Shown one piece after another: positions 1 to 11,500 of a stretch of DNA of 64,000 nucleotides; the stretch's first letter is position 1, and each line of letters opens with the position of its first letter. Below the pieces are notes generated by a model. That model saw only the letters and a program-made list of their open reading frames with translations, had not been told where the DNA came from and did no database searches. The position numbers and the translations under genes were made by a program. Source of the stretch: Membranipora membranacea (Eukaryota; Bryozoa; Gymnolaemata; Cheilostomatida; Membraniporidae); the NCBI GenBank assembly GCA_914767715.1, contig OU612070.1, positions 17,658,025 through 17,722,024 of the forward strand, written 5' to 3'.

Positions 1-1040
1 ACTAATAGATGGTAAATACATTATAATTTGAGTGTTAGCTATTCTTTGTCAGTCCAGAAAAGTTATTTCCGCAACCGCCAACGGCAAGAAAATAAAGTAT
101 AAAAGCAGAAACATCTAAAACCACTTTTATCTGTTGCTGGCAAATGGGGATATGTGGCTCCCTCTGGCATACCTATCAAAGACAGGTGATGTCAGAGGAT
201 ATTGGCCAACAGAAAAGCTGCCCATTGGCAACCTCTTCAAAAGGTTGCTGGCTAAGCCTTGCCGGCTGGGTCAGGGCTTTGTGCATCATGATTTAGTTAT
301 CAGACTTCATTGTGGATGGTTGAATTGTGAGAGCAATAAACTGTTATTAACATAATAAGTTGTTTATATAACTGAATTGTCCCAAGTAACATTGAGGACT
401 GAGCCTGACCTAGTGTCTATAATTCAGTCTCTTTTATCTTGGTATATCACTATTAACAGCCTGGCCTAGTGCCTATAATTGTTAGAGTGGTGGCTTGCAG
501 GATAATTCCACTGGTAATTACTCCGTTGAGCACAAAGGGTGGTTGACTATAGTTGTAAGCCTGGCTCCGATGCCTATAATTTACATCATAGCTTTTCCAT
601 TCTTCGCAGTCGCAGAGGTTTGACTATAGTTGTAAGCCTGGCTTCAATGCCTATAATTTACATCATAGCTTTTCCTTTCTTCGCAAGTGGCAATATTATT
701 GGCGGATAGACTATATTTATTGCAATATAGGTCTTTGGTTCTCTGCAGTGAGTAAGGGGGCTCAACGCCTTATACAACCCCTCATTCTGAGTAACTGCAA
801 TTGTTGAGGTGAGAGCCAATACTCACTGGATCATCAATTGGGCTTCGTATAAGCCGGTTTTGAGTTGCGTAACGGATTGGCAACTCGGTCAGTGTGCTTG
901 AATAGACACTGAAGCTTTCTTGTTCTGGTGGATTTATTAACCCTCGTGCCTAAACTACCAAACTAATCACAAGACGGGTGTAGTAATCAAGAAAATCCAG
1001 AACAGGAGCAAAAGATTCTGGTAAACTGCTATGGTCTCCC
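1..1040. other. intergenic, no gene seen; short duplicated motif
   Basis: I see no supportable gene here. The stretch from about 541 to 690 contains a direct duplication of roughly 75 bp: both copies share the words 'gactatagttgtaagcctggc' in part, then 'gcctataatttacatcatag', then 'cttcgca'. Weaker echoes ('gcctggcctagtgcctataatt') lie at about 460-480. It reads as a decaying tandem repeat. Confidence 0.5.
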
Positions 1041-1936
1041 TGGTCCAACACCTCTATTTATTTCCCCATTGCTTTACATGCAAACTATGTTGACTTGTCA
1101 CCCCAATAGGCCTGCTTCAGGTTCTTTTATTTCTTTAACCATACCACTCAAAATGATGGTATACTTCTGCTCTTCCATATTGGTGACTATGGGTTGAAAA
1201 TTCGTTGTCAGAATTTTTCAGTGGCCCCATATGTAAGACCATTGCATTTATCACACATTTCCGGTCTAATTTTCGATAGCCAAACCCACTGAATTAGATT
1301 CTTCTCATAGAATGGAAATAGTATCATAGCGTTATACGGTTAGGACACTAAACATAGGCACCCATCTGACTGTGATCTGATTGGCTGTCCCTAGTAGTAT
1401 GAATAATTAGCCTGAAAAATTGTCTTGTTTACAAAATTGCAAACAGTAATTATACCCCTACAGTGTCGATGATTTGGGCATTTCTAGATTGCTACTAGGG
1501 ACTGGCTATTTTTGCGAGCCCTTTGTTTTGCAAAAGAAAGCTAATGATGCTATTCCAGATATGGATTTCAATGGCCAAACCATATGCATTGATCTTCCTA
1601 AAATGATTTTGCAAAAAGAAATTTCATAATTTAATTCAATAAATCTCCATTGCAAATACACCTGTAAATTTTTGGAAGATCAATGCATACTGATTGGCTA
1701 ATGTAAATTAGACCGGAAATGTGTGCAAAATGCAATGGTCTTATATATTGGGCCACTAAAAAATTCTGACAACCGTTTTTCAACCCATAGTCACCAATAT
1801 GGAAGACCAGGAGCATACCATCATTTTGAGTGGTCTGGTTAAAGAATTGAAAGAGCCTGAAGCAGGCCTATTGAGGTGACAAGTCAACATAGTTTGCATG
1901 TAAAGCAATGGGGAAATAAATAGAGGTGTTGGACCT
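1041..1936. mobile_element. foldback-type inverted-repeat element
   Basis: The segment from about 1042 to 1290 reappears as its reverse complement at about 1680 to 1935, with around 90 percent identity by eye. The arms start with 'gtccaacacctctattta' outside and run inward to 'cacatttccggtctaatt'. The middle (about 1290-1680) carries more inverted matches, such as the 'ccctagtag' and 'ctactaggg' pair. No transposase reading frame is visible, so I infer a non-autonomous DNA transposon with terminal inverted repeats of about 250 bp. I could not define a target-site duplication. Confidence 0.7.
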
Positions 1937-3034
1937 CCATGTCTTATTGAAAACTGACTGCTCAAATTCTACCTCCATTCATCAAAGAAATATGGGGGGA
2001 TAACTTCTTCAGTGACAAATCTTGGGCTTTCTCATAGAAAGTTAAAAAACTAAAATGTCATTATTGTTGAATTGTGTTAGTTAGTTATTTGTTTTATTTT
2101 ATCTTTAGACAAAATAAAAACAACTACGCCTCTTTTTGAAGGCAAAATGTATGTACAATTATGTTTCAAATGATATAGTCTGAAGGTTAGTTAGGTACTT
2201 TGTGGATATATAGGGAAAGTGGAAAACTTCGTTTTAATTCGAACTTGATAAAACAACTTGGGTTTGAGGCTAAACACAAAAATGAAAAATCCCAAGTTTG
2301 ATGTGATAATAAAAATTAAATCAAATGTGTCTATGAATTTTATGCTATGGGTAACATATTGAAAGGCAGGTTATGATGTGGCACTTTGAACTGAACTGAA
2401 AAGGAAAGAAAAACAAGCAACAGGTCTACATATGGATATGAATATATTAGTGTTGAGCAAGATTGACTCAAAATTTAAATTATTTTTACTATTATGTACA
2501 AAGGAGATTCTATTATGTCAAAAAAATTTCTAAACATATTATAGTAATTACTCTGGAATGAAAAAAAATATGATGGAAACAAAATTATATATATGTACAA
2601 AAAGGAAACAAAACAAATGGCAATTTGATATTTATGGATTGTAATGAATCACGTTTGGTAGGAAGCATATCAAGTTGAGCATGTTGATGTTAAAATATGA
2701 AACGCTTTGGTTTTATGATAAAATAAAAAATTGAAAAGATACTATTTGCATTTAGGGTTTCGAAAGTAGCTGCGACTCTCCGTATGCTTGGTTCTCTGTT
2801 TATACTTCATCTATCTCTGTTTACAATCTGTTCTGGTGTTGTCTGCTGAGTGGGACCATCATGGTCCCCGTACCCTCACCCAGCAGTATGGCCTACTCTA
2901 CCTCTTAGGGTGACCTGACCAGTGACTGTATTCTGGATGGAGGGGTCTTGCTCCATTAGTTAGGTAGGTTGCTTGACTTCGTTTTTGTTGTGGATTTACC
3001 GACAAAATCTCCCACTCTGTTCAATGTAAGAGGA
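1937..3034. other. intergenic, no gene seen
   Basis: This is AT-rich sequence without a coding signal I can support. The part from about 2800 to 2960 is less AT-rich ('gtgttgtctgctgagtggg' and following) and could be an old repeat 3' end, but I cannot name the family. Confidence 0.4.
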
Positions 3035-3706
3035 TGGATGGATGGATGGATTTTATTACTATCACTGACAGCATTATTAAAAGAAAAAATGAGTCGCGAA
3101 ATACAGTGTAATTGCTGGCACTTTGAATCAGCAAGAAAAAAGCGAAGACACTTGGAATAAAAAATCAAATCTCTGTCTAACAAAGTATTTCATTTAAAAT
3201 AAGAGTGATATGATGCAGAAAACAGTCTCTCCCCAGTGAGCTTCTATGTTTTACTGTTCGGTATCTGCCAGATGGACATTTACTCAACAAATCATTGATG
3301 AAATGATCCTCATCGTGAATATAGCGTAAGGCCAGTGTTCGTGTCTGATTGTCCATCATGGTGTAAATATCGGGATGTTCAATGCCTAACTTAATAGCGT
3401 CCTTGAAAATTTTACACAGGCGTTGCTTGTCAGCAGCATACAAGCTTTTAAAAATAATGGGTAAGCAATAGGAGATTCGTGATACAATAAAACTTTTAAA
3501 AAGCATATTTCATAGTGATTTAGAGCTTAAAAATACAAAATTCCTGACTACATACATCCTTTGAGAGGCGGTTGAAACTATACCATGCACATGATCATTA
3601 AAACGCAGCTTATCGTCAACTAATACACCAAGATATTTAACTTTATCTCTAAAAGCAATAGCAGTATCATTTAAAACAAGTGTAGGGGTAGAAGGTTTAA
3701 CATATT
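3035..3706 (-). pseudogene. 5'-truncated non-LTR retrotransposon, RT C-terminal part
   Basis: On the minus strand one frame reads 'DKVKYLGVLVDDKLRFNDHV', then 'QRMYVVRNF', a stop (TGA, plus-strand 3510-3512), then 'LFKSFIVSRISYCLPIIF', and ends at 3177. This is the post-catalytic part of a LINE reverse transcriptase: 'KYLGV..D..L.W..H' followed by 'LY.S.V.S.L.YC.P'. The catalytic YADD region is missing. The minus-strand 3' end runs into 'aataaaatccatccatcc' at about 3034-3055, the short simple-repeat tail typical of such LINEs. The internal stop and truncation make it dead. Confidence 0.8.
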
Positions 3707-3744
3707 GGGTGGATATCAGAGATGAAGAGATGAGATGAGATGAG

Positions 3745-4068
3745 AGACATGTGGTCCGCTTGGTCTAGATCAATGCTGTCTCTTAGACATATGTAATTTT
3801 GGCATTTGTTTAAGAAGTGGAAGACAGTTTCATCCTCCATGAGGCATGAGCAAGTTGGTGTGTATGTGTGCCTCACTTTGTATAGGAAGGCTTGAAGTTT
3901 TGTTTGACCTGTCATGAGGCTGCATAGCTGTCCAGTGATTTCTCGTGGAAGGCTCATTGGGATAGGTTCCGTTATTAAGTGTGTCACTGCCAACTGGCCT
4001 AGCAGTCCTTCGCTATTGTGACCCTGTCTCATGTGAGACGTCCATGCGCGGGTGTCTTCTTCTTTCAT
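3745..4068 (-). pseudogene. LINE 3' ORF fragment (region after RNase H)
   Basis: The minus-strand frame contains 'GQTKLQAFLYKVRHTYTPTC' followed by 'CLMEDETVFHFLNKCQNY'. This matches the cysteine-containing tail that follows RNase H in I/Jockey-type non-LTR elements ('L..YL.R.....P.C.C...E...H.L..C..'). It lies upstream, in minus-strand order, of the reverse-transcriptase fragment at 3177-3706. The normal order is RT then RNase H, so this must come from a second element abutting the first. An ATG at 4066-4068 opens the frame but is probably not a biological start. Confidence 0.65.
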
Positions 4069-4734
4069 CAGTTTCTTTATTTTAGACTTTTTGAAGTGTT
4101 GAAGTGTTTGAAGTGTTGAATTGTTGAATTGTTGAATTGTTGAATAAAATCATTCTTTATTATTCTTCCTATGGCTGAAGAACACATGTGAGAGGGTAGT
4201 AAAATAACTCTTAGAGCTAAAAACAATCATCTTGACTGGAAAATCTTACAGGGCAAGGTACCCATAATAGTATCAATTTTTCGTGTTTTATCATTAAGGA
4301 AAGGAAATTTAGCTTGTGAATCTGAAAATCATTTTAGCACCTTTGATTGGGGGGTGTTGAGAGCTGTCTAAAAATATCTCATATGCATACCTAGTGTCAC
4401 TAGAAGGCTGGGAATCTTACAGCATGTGGCAAGTTTAGGAGCGAAAAATGTCGGCATGGGCCTCTTATGGATGATTAATGAGTATTATAAGCACAATTGT
4501 GTTGTAATAACTTGTTCAGGACATAAATCAAGTGTTCTGGATTGGTTGCTGACAATAGTTTTTATTGGATTTGTATATTTCATGTATAAAACATAAAAAA
4601 ATGAGTGTGGTGTATCCAATGAACTCCCTCATTGGTGTATCTATTTGAATACTTATTTTGGCCGTAACCAACATCTATTCACCAGTGCTTGTCTGTGATT
4701 GGCCATACGTTTAGTGCAAGCTCCTCCCCCTTCC

Positions 4735-4800
4735 ATTCTCCCTGGTGAAGGAGATAAATGTAACTCAGCTGGATTCTGTGAAAGCCTGCAAAGGTCATTG
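4735..4800 (+). pseudogene. relic of a Ly6 last exon
   Basis: The plus strand reads 'GEGDKCNSAGF' at about 4744-4776. This is nearly identical at protein and DNA level to the 'CEGDKCNSAGF' block in the last exon of the intact Ly6 gene about 2.9 kb downstream (7618-7653). The DNA words 'gaaggagataaatgtaactc' and 'gaaggagacaagtgtaactc' differ at two positions. The upstream cysteine block and the hydrophobic GPI tail are not recognisable. I infer a decayed tandem duplicate of the neighbouring gene, though gene conversion of a fragment is possible. Confidence 0.65.
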
Positions 4801-5880
4801 TGTAACAAATGTGGAAAATGTTTTTGTAGAAAAAACAAAACACACAGAGAACACTTTTTTCAATAAATCAATGGCACTAGATCTAAAGCTTTTCTGTTAA
4901 CTCACTCCAACAGATAAAAAATGGAGACAGACATATCCCCACAAAAAGTTTATATACATTACATATTTATATTTATATATATTACATTACATATATATAT
5001 ATATATATAATAGTGTTTTTATTACTGAGCTGTATGATGATAAGTCTAGTCTGAGAAACTGGCTCATCTAACCTGCAGAATATCACTTGATAGTTGTTGA
5101 CATAGATAGACAAAACATTTTTGTTTTTGTTTTTTTGTTGATGGGCATCATGCTCATGTTGAAGTTGAATATTTACGTGTATTATTATGTGTTAGCTATG
5201 TGTTGTTTAGGTAAAAATAGTCATTACTAATGTGTTTCATTACTGATGTATCACTAATATGTTTTGTAGTTATATTACCGCAGAAAATCATTGCATCAGG
5301 AAATATCACCATAATGAATAATGAATATTTTCTAGATTACTCCTTAGGGAGCGCCGTGGCGTGTCACGGTGGTGTCAGGAAGAACATCCGACCTCAAATG
5401 CTCCTGTGCCCATCAGGAATTTTCAGCAGTTTACTCGCTGTTTGGGGATCCTACACCTGCCGGATGGAAGTTTGTCCAGCTCTAAATGGGGGACAGTACA
5501 AGAAATCATACGTAGAGCTCTGGTTTTAAAATGTTGTTTGTAGAGAGACTGGACAGGTTTACATTCCAAAGGTATCAATGAACAATTTTGGACGGCCAAA
5601 ATAATTTAATTACGCATGAAATTTACAAAGCTTTTGATTTCCCAAAAAGGGATAATGGAATTTGCTCATTGTAAAAAGTCTTTTAATGGGACATTATGTA
5701 TCACAATTTAAAAGAGATTAAACCATGATGGTGATTAACCAAAAGTATTAGTGTCGTTGATGGTGCCACTGCCATCTGTCATATCAAATCCTCATATCCT
5801 CAAATCCTCATATCCTCATATCCTCATATTGTATCATGACTGTAATTACAGATTTACTAATCCGCAAACCGAATATCTTG

Positions 5881-6107
5881 CAGGCCCGTAGTTCTAGGGG
5901 AGGCAGGGAGGCAGTGCCTCCCCTAGAAATCTAAATACAGTGACTTAAAACACTATGATTGAATTATCCATGTCAGAATTAACTCCTTAGGGATTTCCAT
6001 AATCTTATTATTTGCCTTAAATTGCTTGGAGAGGAGCTTACAGCACCCCTCCTGGTGATGCTTCGGACATTTGCCTCCCCTACCATTTTTTCTAAACTAC
6101 GGCCCTT
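5881..6107. mobile_element. MITE with 'gccgtagtt' terminal inverted repeats
   Basis: The left end reads 'caggcccgtagttctagggg' then 'aggca'. The right end is 'tgcctcccctaccat', a short spacer, then 'aaactacggccctt', which is the reverse complement of the left end with a few changes. The inside has a further short palindrome ('aggcagtgcct'). There is no coding capacity. The type resembles the many animal non-autonomous DNA transposons whose ends contain GGGCCGTAG, but I did not find a clean target-site duplication. It ends about 70 bp upstream of the Ly6 TATA box. Confidence 0.65.
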
Positions 6108-6178
6108 CCTTGCCATAAAAGAAACTTTAGACTGTGAACAGCTTCCCTCTTTAGCAAAAGCACGCCCCCAGCCATGAA

Positions 6179-6186
6179 TATAAAAA
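6179..6186 (+). promoter_or_regulatory. TATA box of the Ly6 gene
   Basis: TATAAAAA lies 90 bp upstream of the Ly6 start codon. Initiation about 30 bp downstream would fall near 'tcagtctggtgaactcat' (about 6200-6215) and give a 5' leader of roughly 65 nt. Motif and spacing are seen; promoter activity is inferred. Confidence 0.6.
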
Positions 6187-6275
6187 CGCAGTCTCAGTCT
6201 GGTGAACTCATAGCTTCATCTACACACAGCTTCGTTCTCAACATTTCTCCTGAAGATTTTCTAATCAAATCAATA

Positions 6276-7715
6276 ATGAACAAGGTTATTTCTCTGGCTC
6301 TTCTTGTAGCGGGTAAGTCTCTACTACATTCAATCGTCCGATATGCTATCTGAAGTGAAAGGTAGAATAAGTGCTAAAATTGAGTTTGAATTTGGTTCAA
6401 AACAGAACGTCAAAATGAATGAATATTTAGTTGTCAGTAATTGAGTGTAGGTATTGGGGTTTCCTCATTATTGTGACGTATTCAAAATATTGCAGTGCAT
6501 TCTTCTTGCATTGTATTGGGAGAAAAATTTAGAAAAATTAATTTGACACCAATGGGTTTATTTCTGATGGTCACTTCAGTCCGTTGGAAGACTTTAAGAT
6601 AATTACAATAGAAAGCCTGTGATACCAAACAAAAAAACACCTAATGAGGGCGTATTCTTTTAAAACTTATTTTCACCGATTAATATCTCGGTTGACAAAT
6701 AAGACCATTTCCACAAGACTTTCTGCGGAATAAGTTTTCTATGTAATGCTGGAGAGGATAATCTAATGATGCTTTTAACAGCCATTGGCATGTTATTAGT
6801 TTGTGTAATGCAAAAATTTTGAAGCCTGTTATCTAAAACTGAAGGATTCATACTTATAACTTGAAGCTGCAAGTCTAATGGTTCAAAATGGTGGTAACAA
6901 ACAATGTTGATCGATGAGGAGGGTTAACTTATATTGTATTGTAGCTACCGTTGCGGTAAGCTCAGCCATCAAATGTTACAGCTGTGGAGGCGGAAGTGGT
7001 GATGCTTGTGGAGATCCCTTCAAGTCTGGAGATGAGACGGATTGTAATCCAGGTGGAGGTCTAAATGCAAATCTGGGTATAAGTATAAGTATAACAACGT
7101 GCTCAAAGACCAAGGGTGGTGCTGGTGGAGCTAGTACTGGTAAGTGAACACCATGTCATGAGTTCATCTAGGAAAATAATTATTTTTAGAATGAACCCGT
7201 TGCTCATTGATTAAACCATACTGGAAAATAGATAAATGTTTTAATTTTATGCCATTTTTATCAATCAAATAATGTTTCTTTGTTGTGTTTGTGGTTTTTC
7301 AAAACTCCCCAACTTTTCTGAATCTCAATCAATAATTTTCCATGAACAAAATGCTTTGCATTTTCCTTTGTCAAGTAAACTTGACTTGTTTTGTTCGTAA
7401 TTTATATCACTATGTAGAAAAATGCTTAATGCACAACATACAGAACATTGTGTCATGCAGGTTGCTCACATGCAATTTGATAAATCTCTTTATATTTCGA
7501 TAATACTTGTACACAACTTGTATTATTTCATTCTAGTTGTGAGAGCTTGTGGAATCCCAGGAAGTTCCACAGGATGCACCAAAGTAGACACTGATGCAGG
7601 CTCTGGAGAGCGTTGTATCTGTGAAGGAGACAAGTGTAACTCAGCTGGATTCGCTAAAGTCTCTCTTGTTGCTTTAGTAGCCACCCTTGCTGTGCCATTC
7701 GTCCTTATCAACTAA
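6276..7715 (+). CDS. GPI-anchored Ly6/uPAR-like three-finger protein
   Basis: Three exons: 6276-6312, 6945-7139, 7537-7715, both introns phase 1, giving 136 aa. Exon 1 encodes most of a signal peptide ('MNKVISLALLVA'), and exon 2 continues to 'SSAIKCYSCGG', the usual start of a mature Ly6 domain (CxxC near the N-terminus). Cysteines continue through 'DETDCNP', 'TTCSK', 'RACGI', 'TGCTK' and 'RCICEGDKCN'. The final C-C-x(5)-CN motif is the family hallmark. The last 20 or so residues ('VSLVALVATLAVPFVLIN') form a GPI-attachment tail with no cytoplasmic part. Proteins of this fold sit on the outer cell surface and act as receptors, channel modulators or adhesion factors; the specific role here is unknown. 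TATA box upstream and AATAAA downstream frame the gene. A decayed copy of the last exon lies at 4.7 kb. Confidence 0.88.
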
Positions 7716-7906
7716 CCCAGCTGGTCAGAGGATCCAAGATCAACAAATCCGTTCCCACTTTCCAAATCCATGCTTTCTTATTATTATTATTGTTTCATAT
7801 TAAGTATGATGTTTTTGTTATTTTTGTTGATATATACGGTTTAAGCGAGGAGTTTGGTTCAAGTTCCATCTTTCTAAAATCCAGTACCAATACCAGACAT
7901 GAATCA

Positions 7907-7912
7907 AATAAA
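7907..7912 (+). promoter_or_regulatory. poly(A) signal of the Ly6 gene
   Basis: AATAAA lies about 190 bp after the Ly6 stop codon. It is the first canonical hexamer there, so it is a reasonable 3' end for the transcript. Confidence 0.5.
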
Positions 7913-8108
7913 ATGAGTTGTTATCATGCTTACGCATTGGAAAAAAAATACATTTGAGCATTAAAAATACTTGGTGTTTTTGGTGCTCTAACAAGTAAAA
8001 AATCAATTTGAAATGAGTATGCAGTTTGATAAGTGGGCAGTTGCAAACATCAGCAAGAATTTATTACCTGCAAGATCATTTCCTGTAGTCTGTACATTGG
8101 CAAAGGTG

Positions 8109-8204
8109 TCTTATCTTATCTTATCTTATCTTATCTTATCTTATCTTATCTTATCTTATCTTATCTTATCTTATCTTATCTTATCTTATCTTACCTTACC
8201 TTAT
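8109..8204. repeat. (TTATC)n microsatellite
   Basis: About 18 copies of the pentamer 'ttatc', the last few degenerating to 'ttacc'. It lies between the Ly6 gene and the end of the kelch gene. Open reading frames across it are an artefact of the repeat. Confidence 0.95.
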
Positions 8205-8500
8205 TGCTTTGTCCAAGACAATTGTGCTTTTGGTCCCTCAATTAGGCAAATTCATTCGAAATTGTTCACTCAGAAGGCTGGAGTTGTGATAAGATGTTGT
8301 CTAATTGAGGAATTGGCCCTCTTTGAAAAAAACAAGTCATCAATATTTTTTCTACTCCTAGTAAAAAAATGATAATCCAAAGTTGTCTGCCTAGCACATA
8401 TAGAGCACCATTTGATCTAGCTATAAAGTCATAAGTTACATAGCCATTCTTTGCAGTACCACACAGTTCTATTGATGAACATGACACATCCTGCGATCGG

Positions 8501-11500
8501 TCACCACAGAGGCCAGTTTCTCTGCACCAGGTGTTGAGATAGGGACAGATAACGATTTACTTCTATCTCTGCACATGAGCAGTCCCTCGATAAACCTAAA
8601 CACAAGAGTATAACATACCGTATACCATGAATGTTATCTCTCTAAACATGCAGCAATACATAATAAAATCCTATATCCATGACATATTTGAATATAGTTG
8701 AAGGGGCAGAGTTATACAGAGCCACTTTTAACGAGTTCATCAACTCATCATTATCGTTAAAAGTGGGCTACTGTAACTTTTAACATAATTTCACTCAGGC
8801 CATGAGAACTCATTATTTTAATCCACAGTTGACATCTCTGGGCGAAGAATAACTGCCATCGGTGAATTATTAACAGAGATACTCCTCCTCTCAAAAAATC
8901 AAAAACTTAAAATATGGAAAAACAATCATTGATTCATGTCCTGATCTATTCACATCAGCTCCAGTTGGTATTAGAAGCATATACATATACATATACATAT
9001 ACAAACACTCTAGAAATGTATTGCTCTCTCCATTGCCTACCTCACTCAAATCAAATCAAATCAAGATTTTAGCCGATCCAAATGTGCACTTCTCAAGTGG
9101 AAAAAACCGGCAGACACGTGAACCATAAATTAAAACTGATACTTGCAGTTACCTGGTGGTAACGTTCTGTAATATTTAAGTAGAACATCAGTCATCAGAC
9201 ATACCTGTCTTGGAAGGAAAGCTGCTTACTGTACCAGTCTCTAGATCTATGTAGATGAAGTTATCATTGATGTTCCCATCAGAGAGACAACCTCCAAAAA
9301 CCACCATTGTATTACCTATATAATAGAGCATAAGTGGTATAAATACAACACCCAGGAGTGCCAGTACTGCTGTTTTAATGTTGAGAGTTGAGAACTATAA
9401 CAGTTTTTAATTAATTAAACAAATTGAATGATATTGGTCTAGTTCTGCTTTCAAAAACTTCTTATTTCTGGCTTATTGCATCTTAGAAAAATCCTGCTTT
9501 ACTCAGCCACCAGCACACACAGGTTTCTGGGATCAAATTTGAACCTATTATCAGAGTTTCCCTCCCCCACAATATAAGGGGACTTAGTGTCGTTTATTTT
9601 TCATTTTTGCGCACCGATGCTAAAATATAAAAATCAACTTGTTTTTCGTCTATTATTCCAAAACAACAAATCAAAATATGAAAATCGAGTCAATTTTTGT
9701 TTTTTGATTTTCTTATTGATGAAAACAGAAATATTGATATGAATCCTATTTTCATATTTTAACTTTGAATCACAGTAACAAAAATCAAACATTCCAAATG
9801 TAGCCTTAGTTGTCATTTTTCTCATGGGGATTTAGTGGGGATTTGCATGTCTTGCCGCTACCAGATGCTGCCGCTTAAAATGGGATGTCTGTCTGAGGTT
9901 GGCACGCTGAGATAATTTGTCAAGTCAAGTCAGCTGCTATGAGGGGTTACTGTGTGGCTTGTCTGCATTGAGTGTCACACAATGTATGTTTCAGTGCTGG
10001 GGTGAAGATGTGAGGTATTCGGCGCAGGTGCTTTGTAGTGAATTTTGCTGCTGCTGTTGGGCTGCTGCCTGGTGGCTGCCGCTTGTTTGATGTCGATCGT
10101 ACGTTAAGCTTGCTGCCTCTGGTGGGTGTGCTGCCGTTGATGTGTTACAGATGGTGTGCTCTGTGTGCTGCCGATAGTGGGTGTGCTGCCGCTCATTGGT
10201 GTGCGGCAGCACATCCACCAGAGGACATATGCTGAGCGTACAATCGCAGCACATCAGCGGCAGCATATCACCATTTTACCAAACCTATGTTATGAAGAAA
10301 GGGTGGAGTTTTTGAATTTATCCTCATCATGATTTTTTTAAACAGAGCAAGAGGCATTTTCTAGAAATAGGTGCTGATCAAACACACCCTCTTTTTAATT
10401 AGTTCGGTGGCAGCCTCCTCCTAACTTATCACTTCCATTTGCGATTTTGGATGGATAAGGTTTGTCAGTTGTTTTTGGTACAGTTTTTGAAGCTGATCGC
10501 AATGGCAATATTGTACCTTACTCTAAGTTGCACATTAAGCCGCTAATTGCCAAAAACACTGCAGTGCGTATTTTTAGGTTTCCTTTATAGTATCATCAAA
10601 ATCGTCTTTCTAAGTTTATATAGCAAGTAAAGCAAAAATGAACTCCTTCAAGTATCATCAGGTGTGTAATGCGGAAAAAAATTTTGGGCATTGATGGAGT
10701 CAATACAAAGCCACCATAAAAAAAATCAAATCGATACGACATTCGAAGTCAGATTTCGAGGCGACTGCAAAATTAAAAAAATAGGGTCCTTTCAATGATA
10801 GTTATATACAGGTGAAAGAAGGGGTATTGCATCCGTTGTTGGCCATATCTCGGCTACTTATGATAACAGACCCATTTGAACTTGTAGACCCACTAATGAT
10901 GACATGCTCTTTCTGATTTTGGATGTTTTGAACCGATGCATCATTTTTTTATCACTTTCCCTTTTTGCGGTGTTATCACTTTTTGTAAGGTTGGTCATTC
11001 ACTCAATATTTGAGATATCACAATGATATAATACAAAATACTGACCAAGGTATGTATAAATCTGATTGCAGAGTTTGAGTAGCCCAACTCATACGGTGAG
11101 CACAGGACAGACCTTTGAAATCTCCAAAGAACAGTGATTTTGGTCATTTTTGGCAATTAGCTTCCTATTGTGCAACTTTGTGTAAGTTACATCATCACCA
11201 TTTTTTGGTAGGCTGCCACTGGACTAAATTGTATTATCAGGAATGAATGTAGAACGTCATCTCGCTGCAAAACTATTTTTAGACCTAAACTATGAACTAC
11301 TGATTTTAGTAATCTCCGCTCTCAGTCATTTTTGACCCAGCATTGTAAGCATTCAATTTATCAATACCATGATATCAGTTGAAAAAATAAACGCACTGCA
11401 CGCTATCGTCAGCACACTGAGCACACCATCTGTAACACACCAGCGGCAGCACACCCACCAGAGGCAGCAAGCTTAACGTACAATCGACATCAAACAAGCG

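Noticed and set aside
5340-5543. Two overlapping plus-strand open frames at 5.2-5.5 kb
   Set aside because: No domain, signal peptide or splice partner that makes sense; probably part of an old unidentified repeat.
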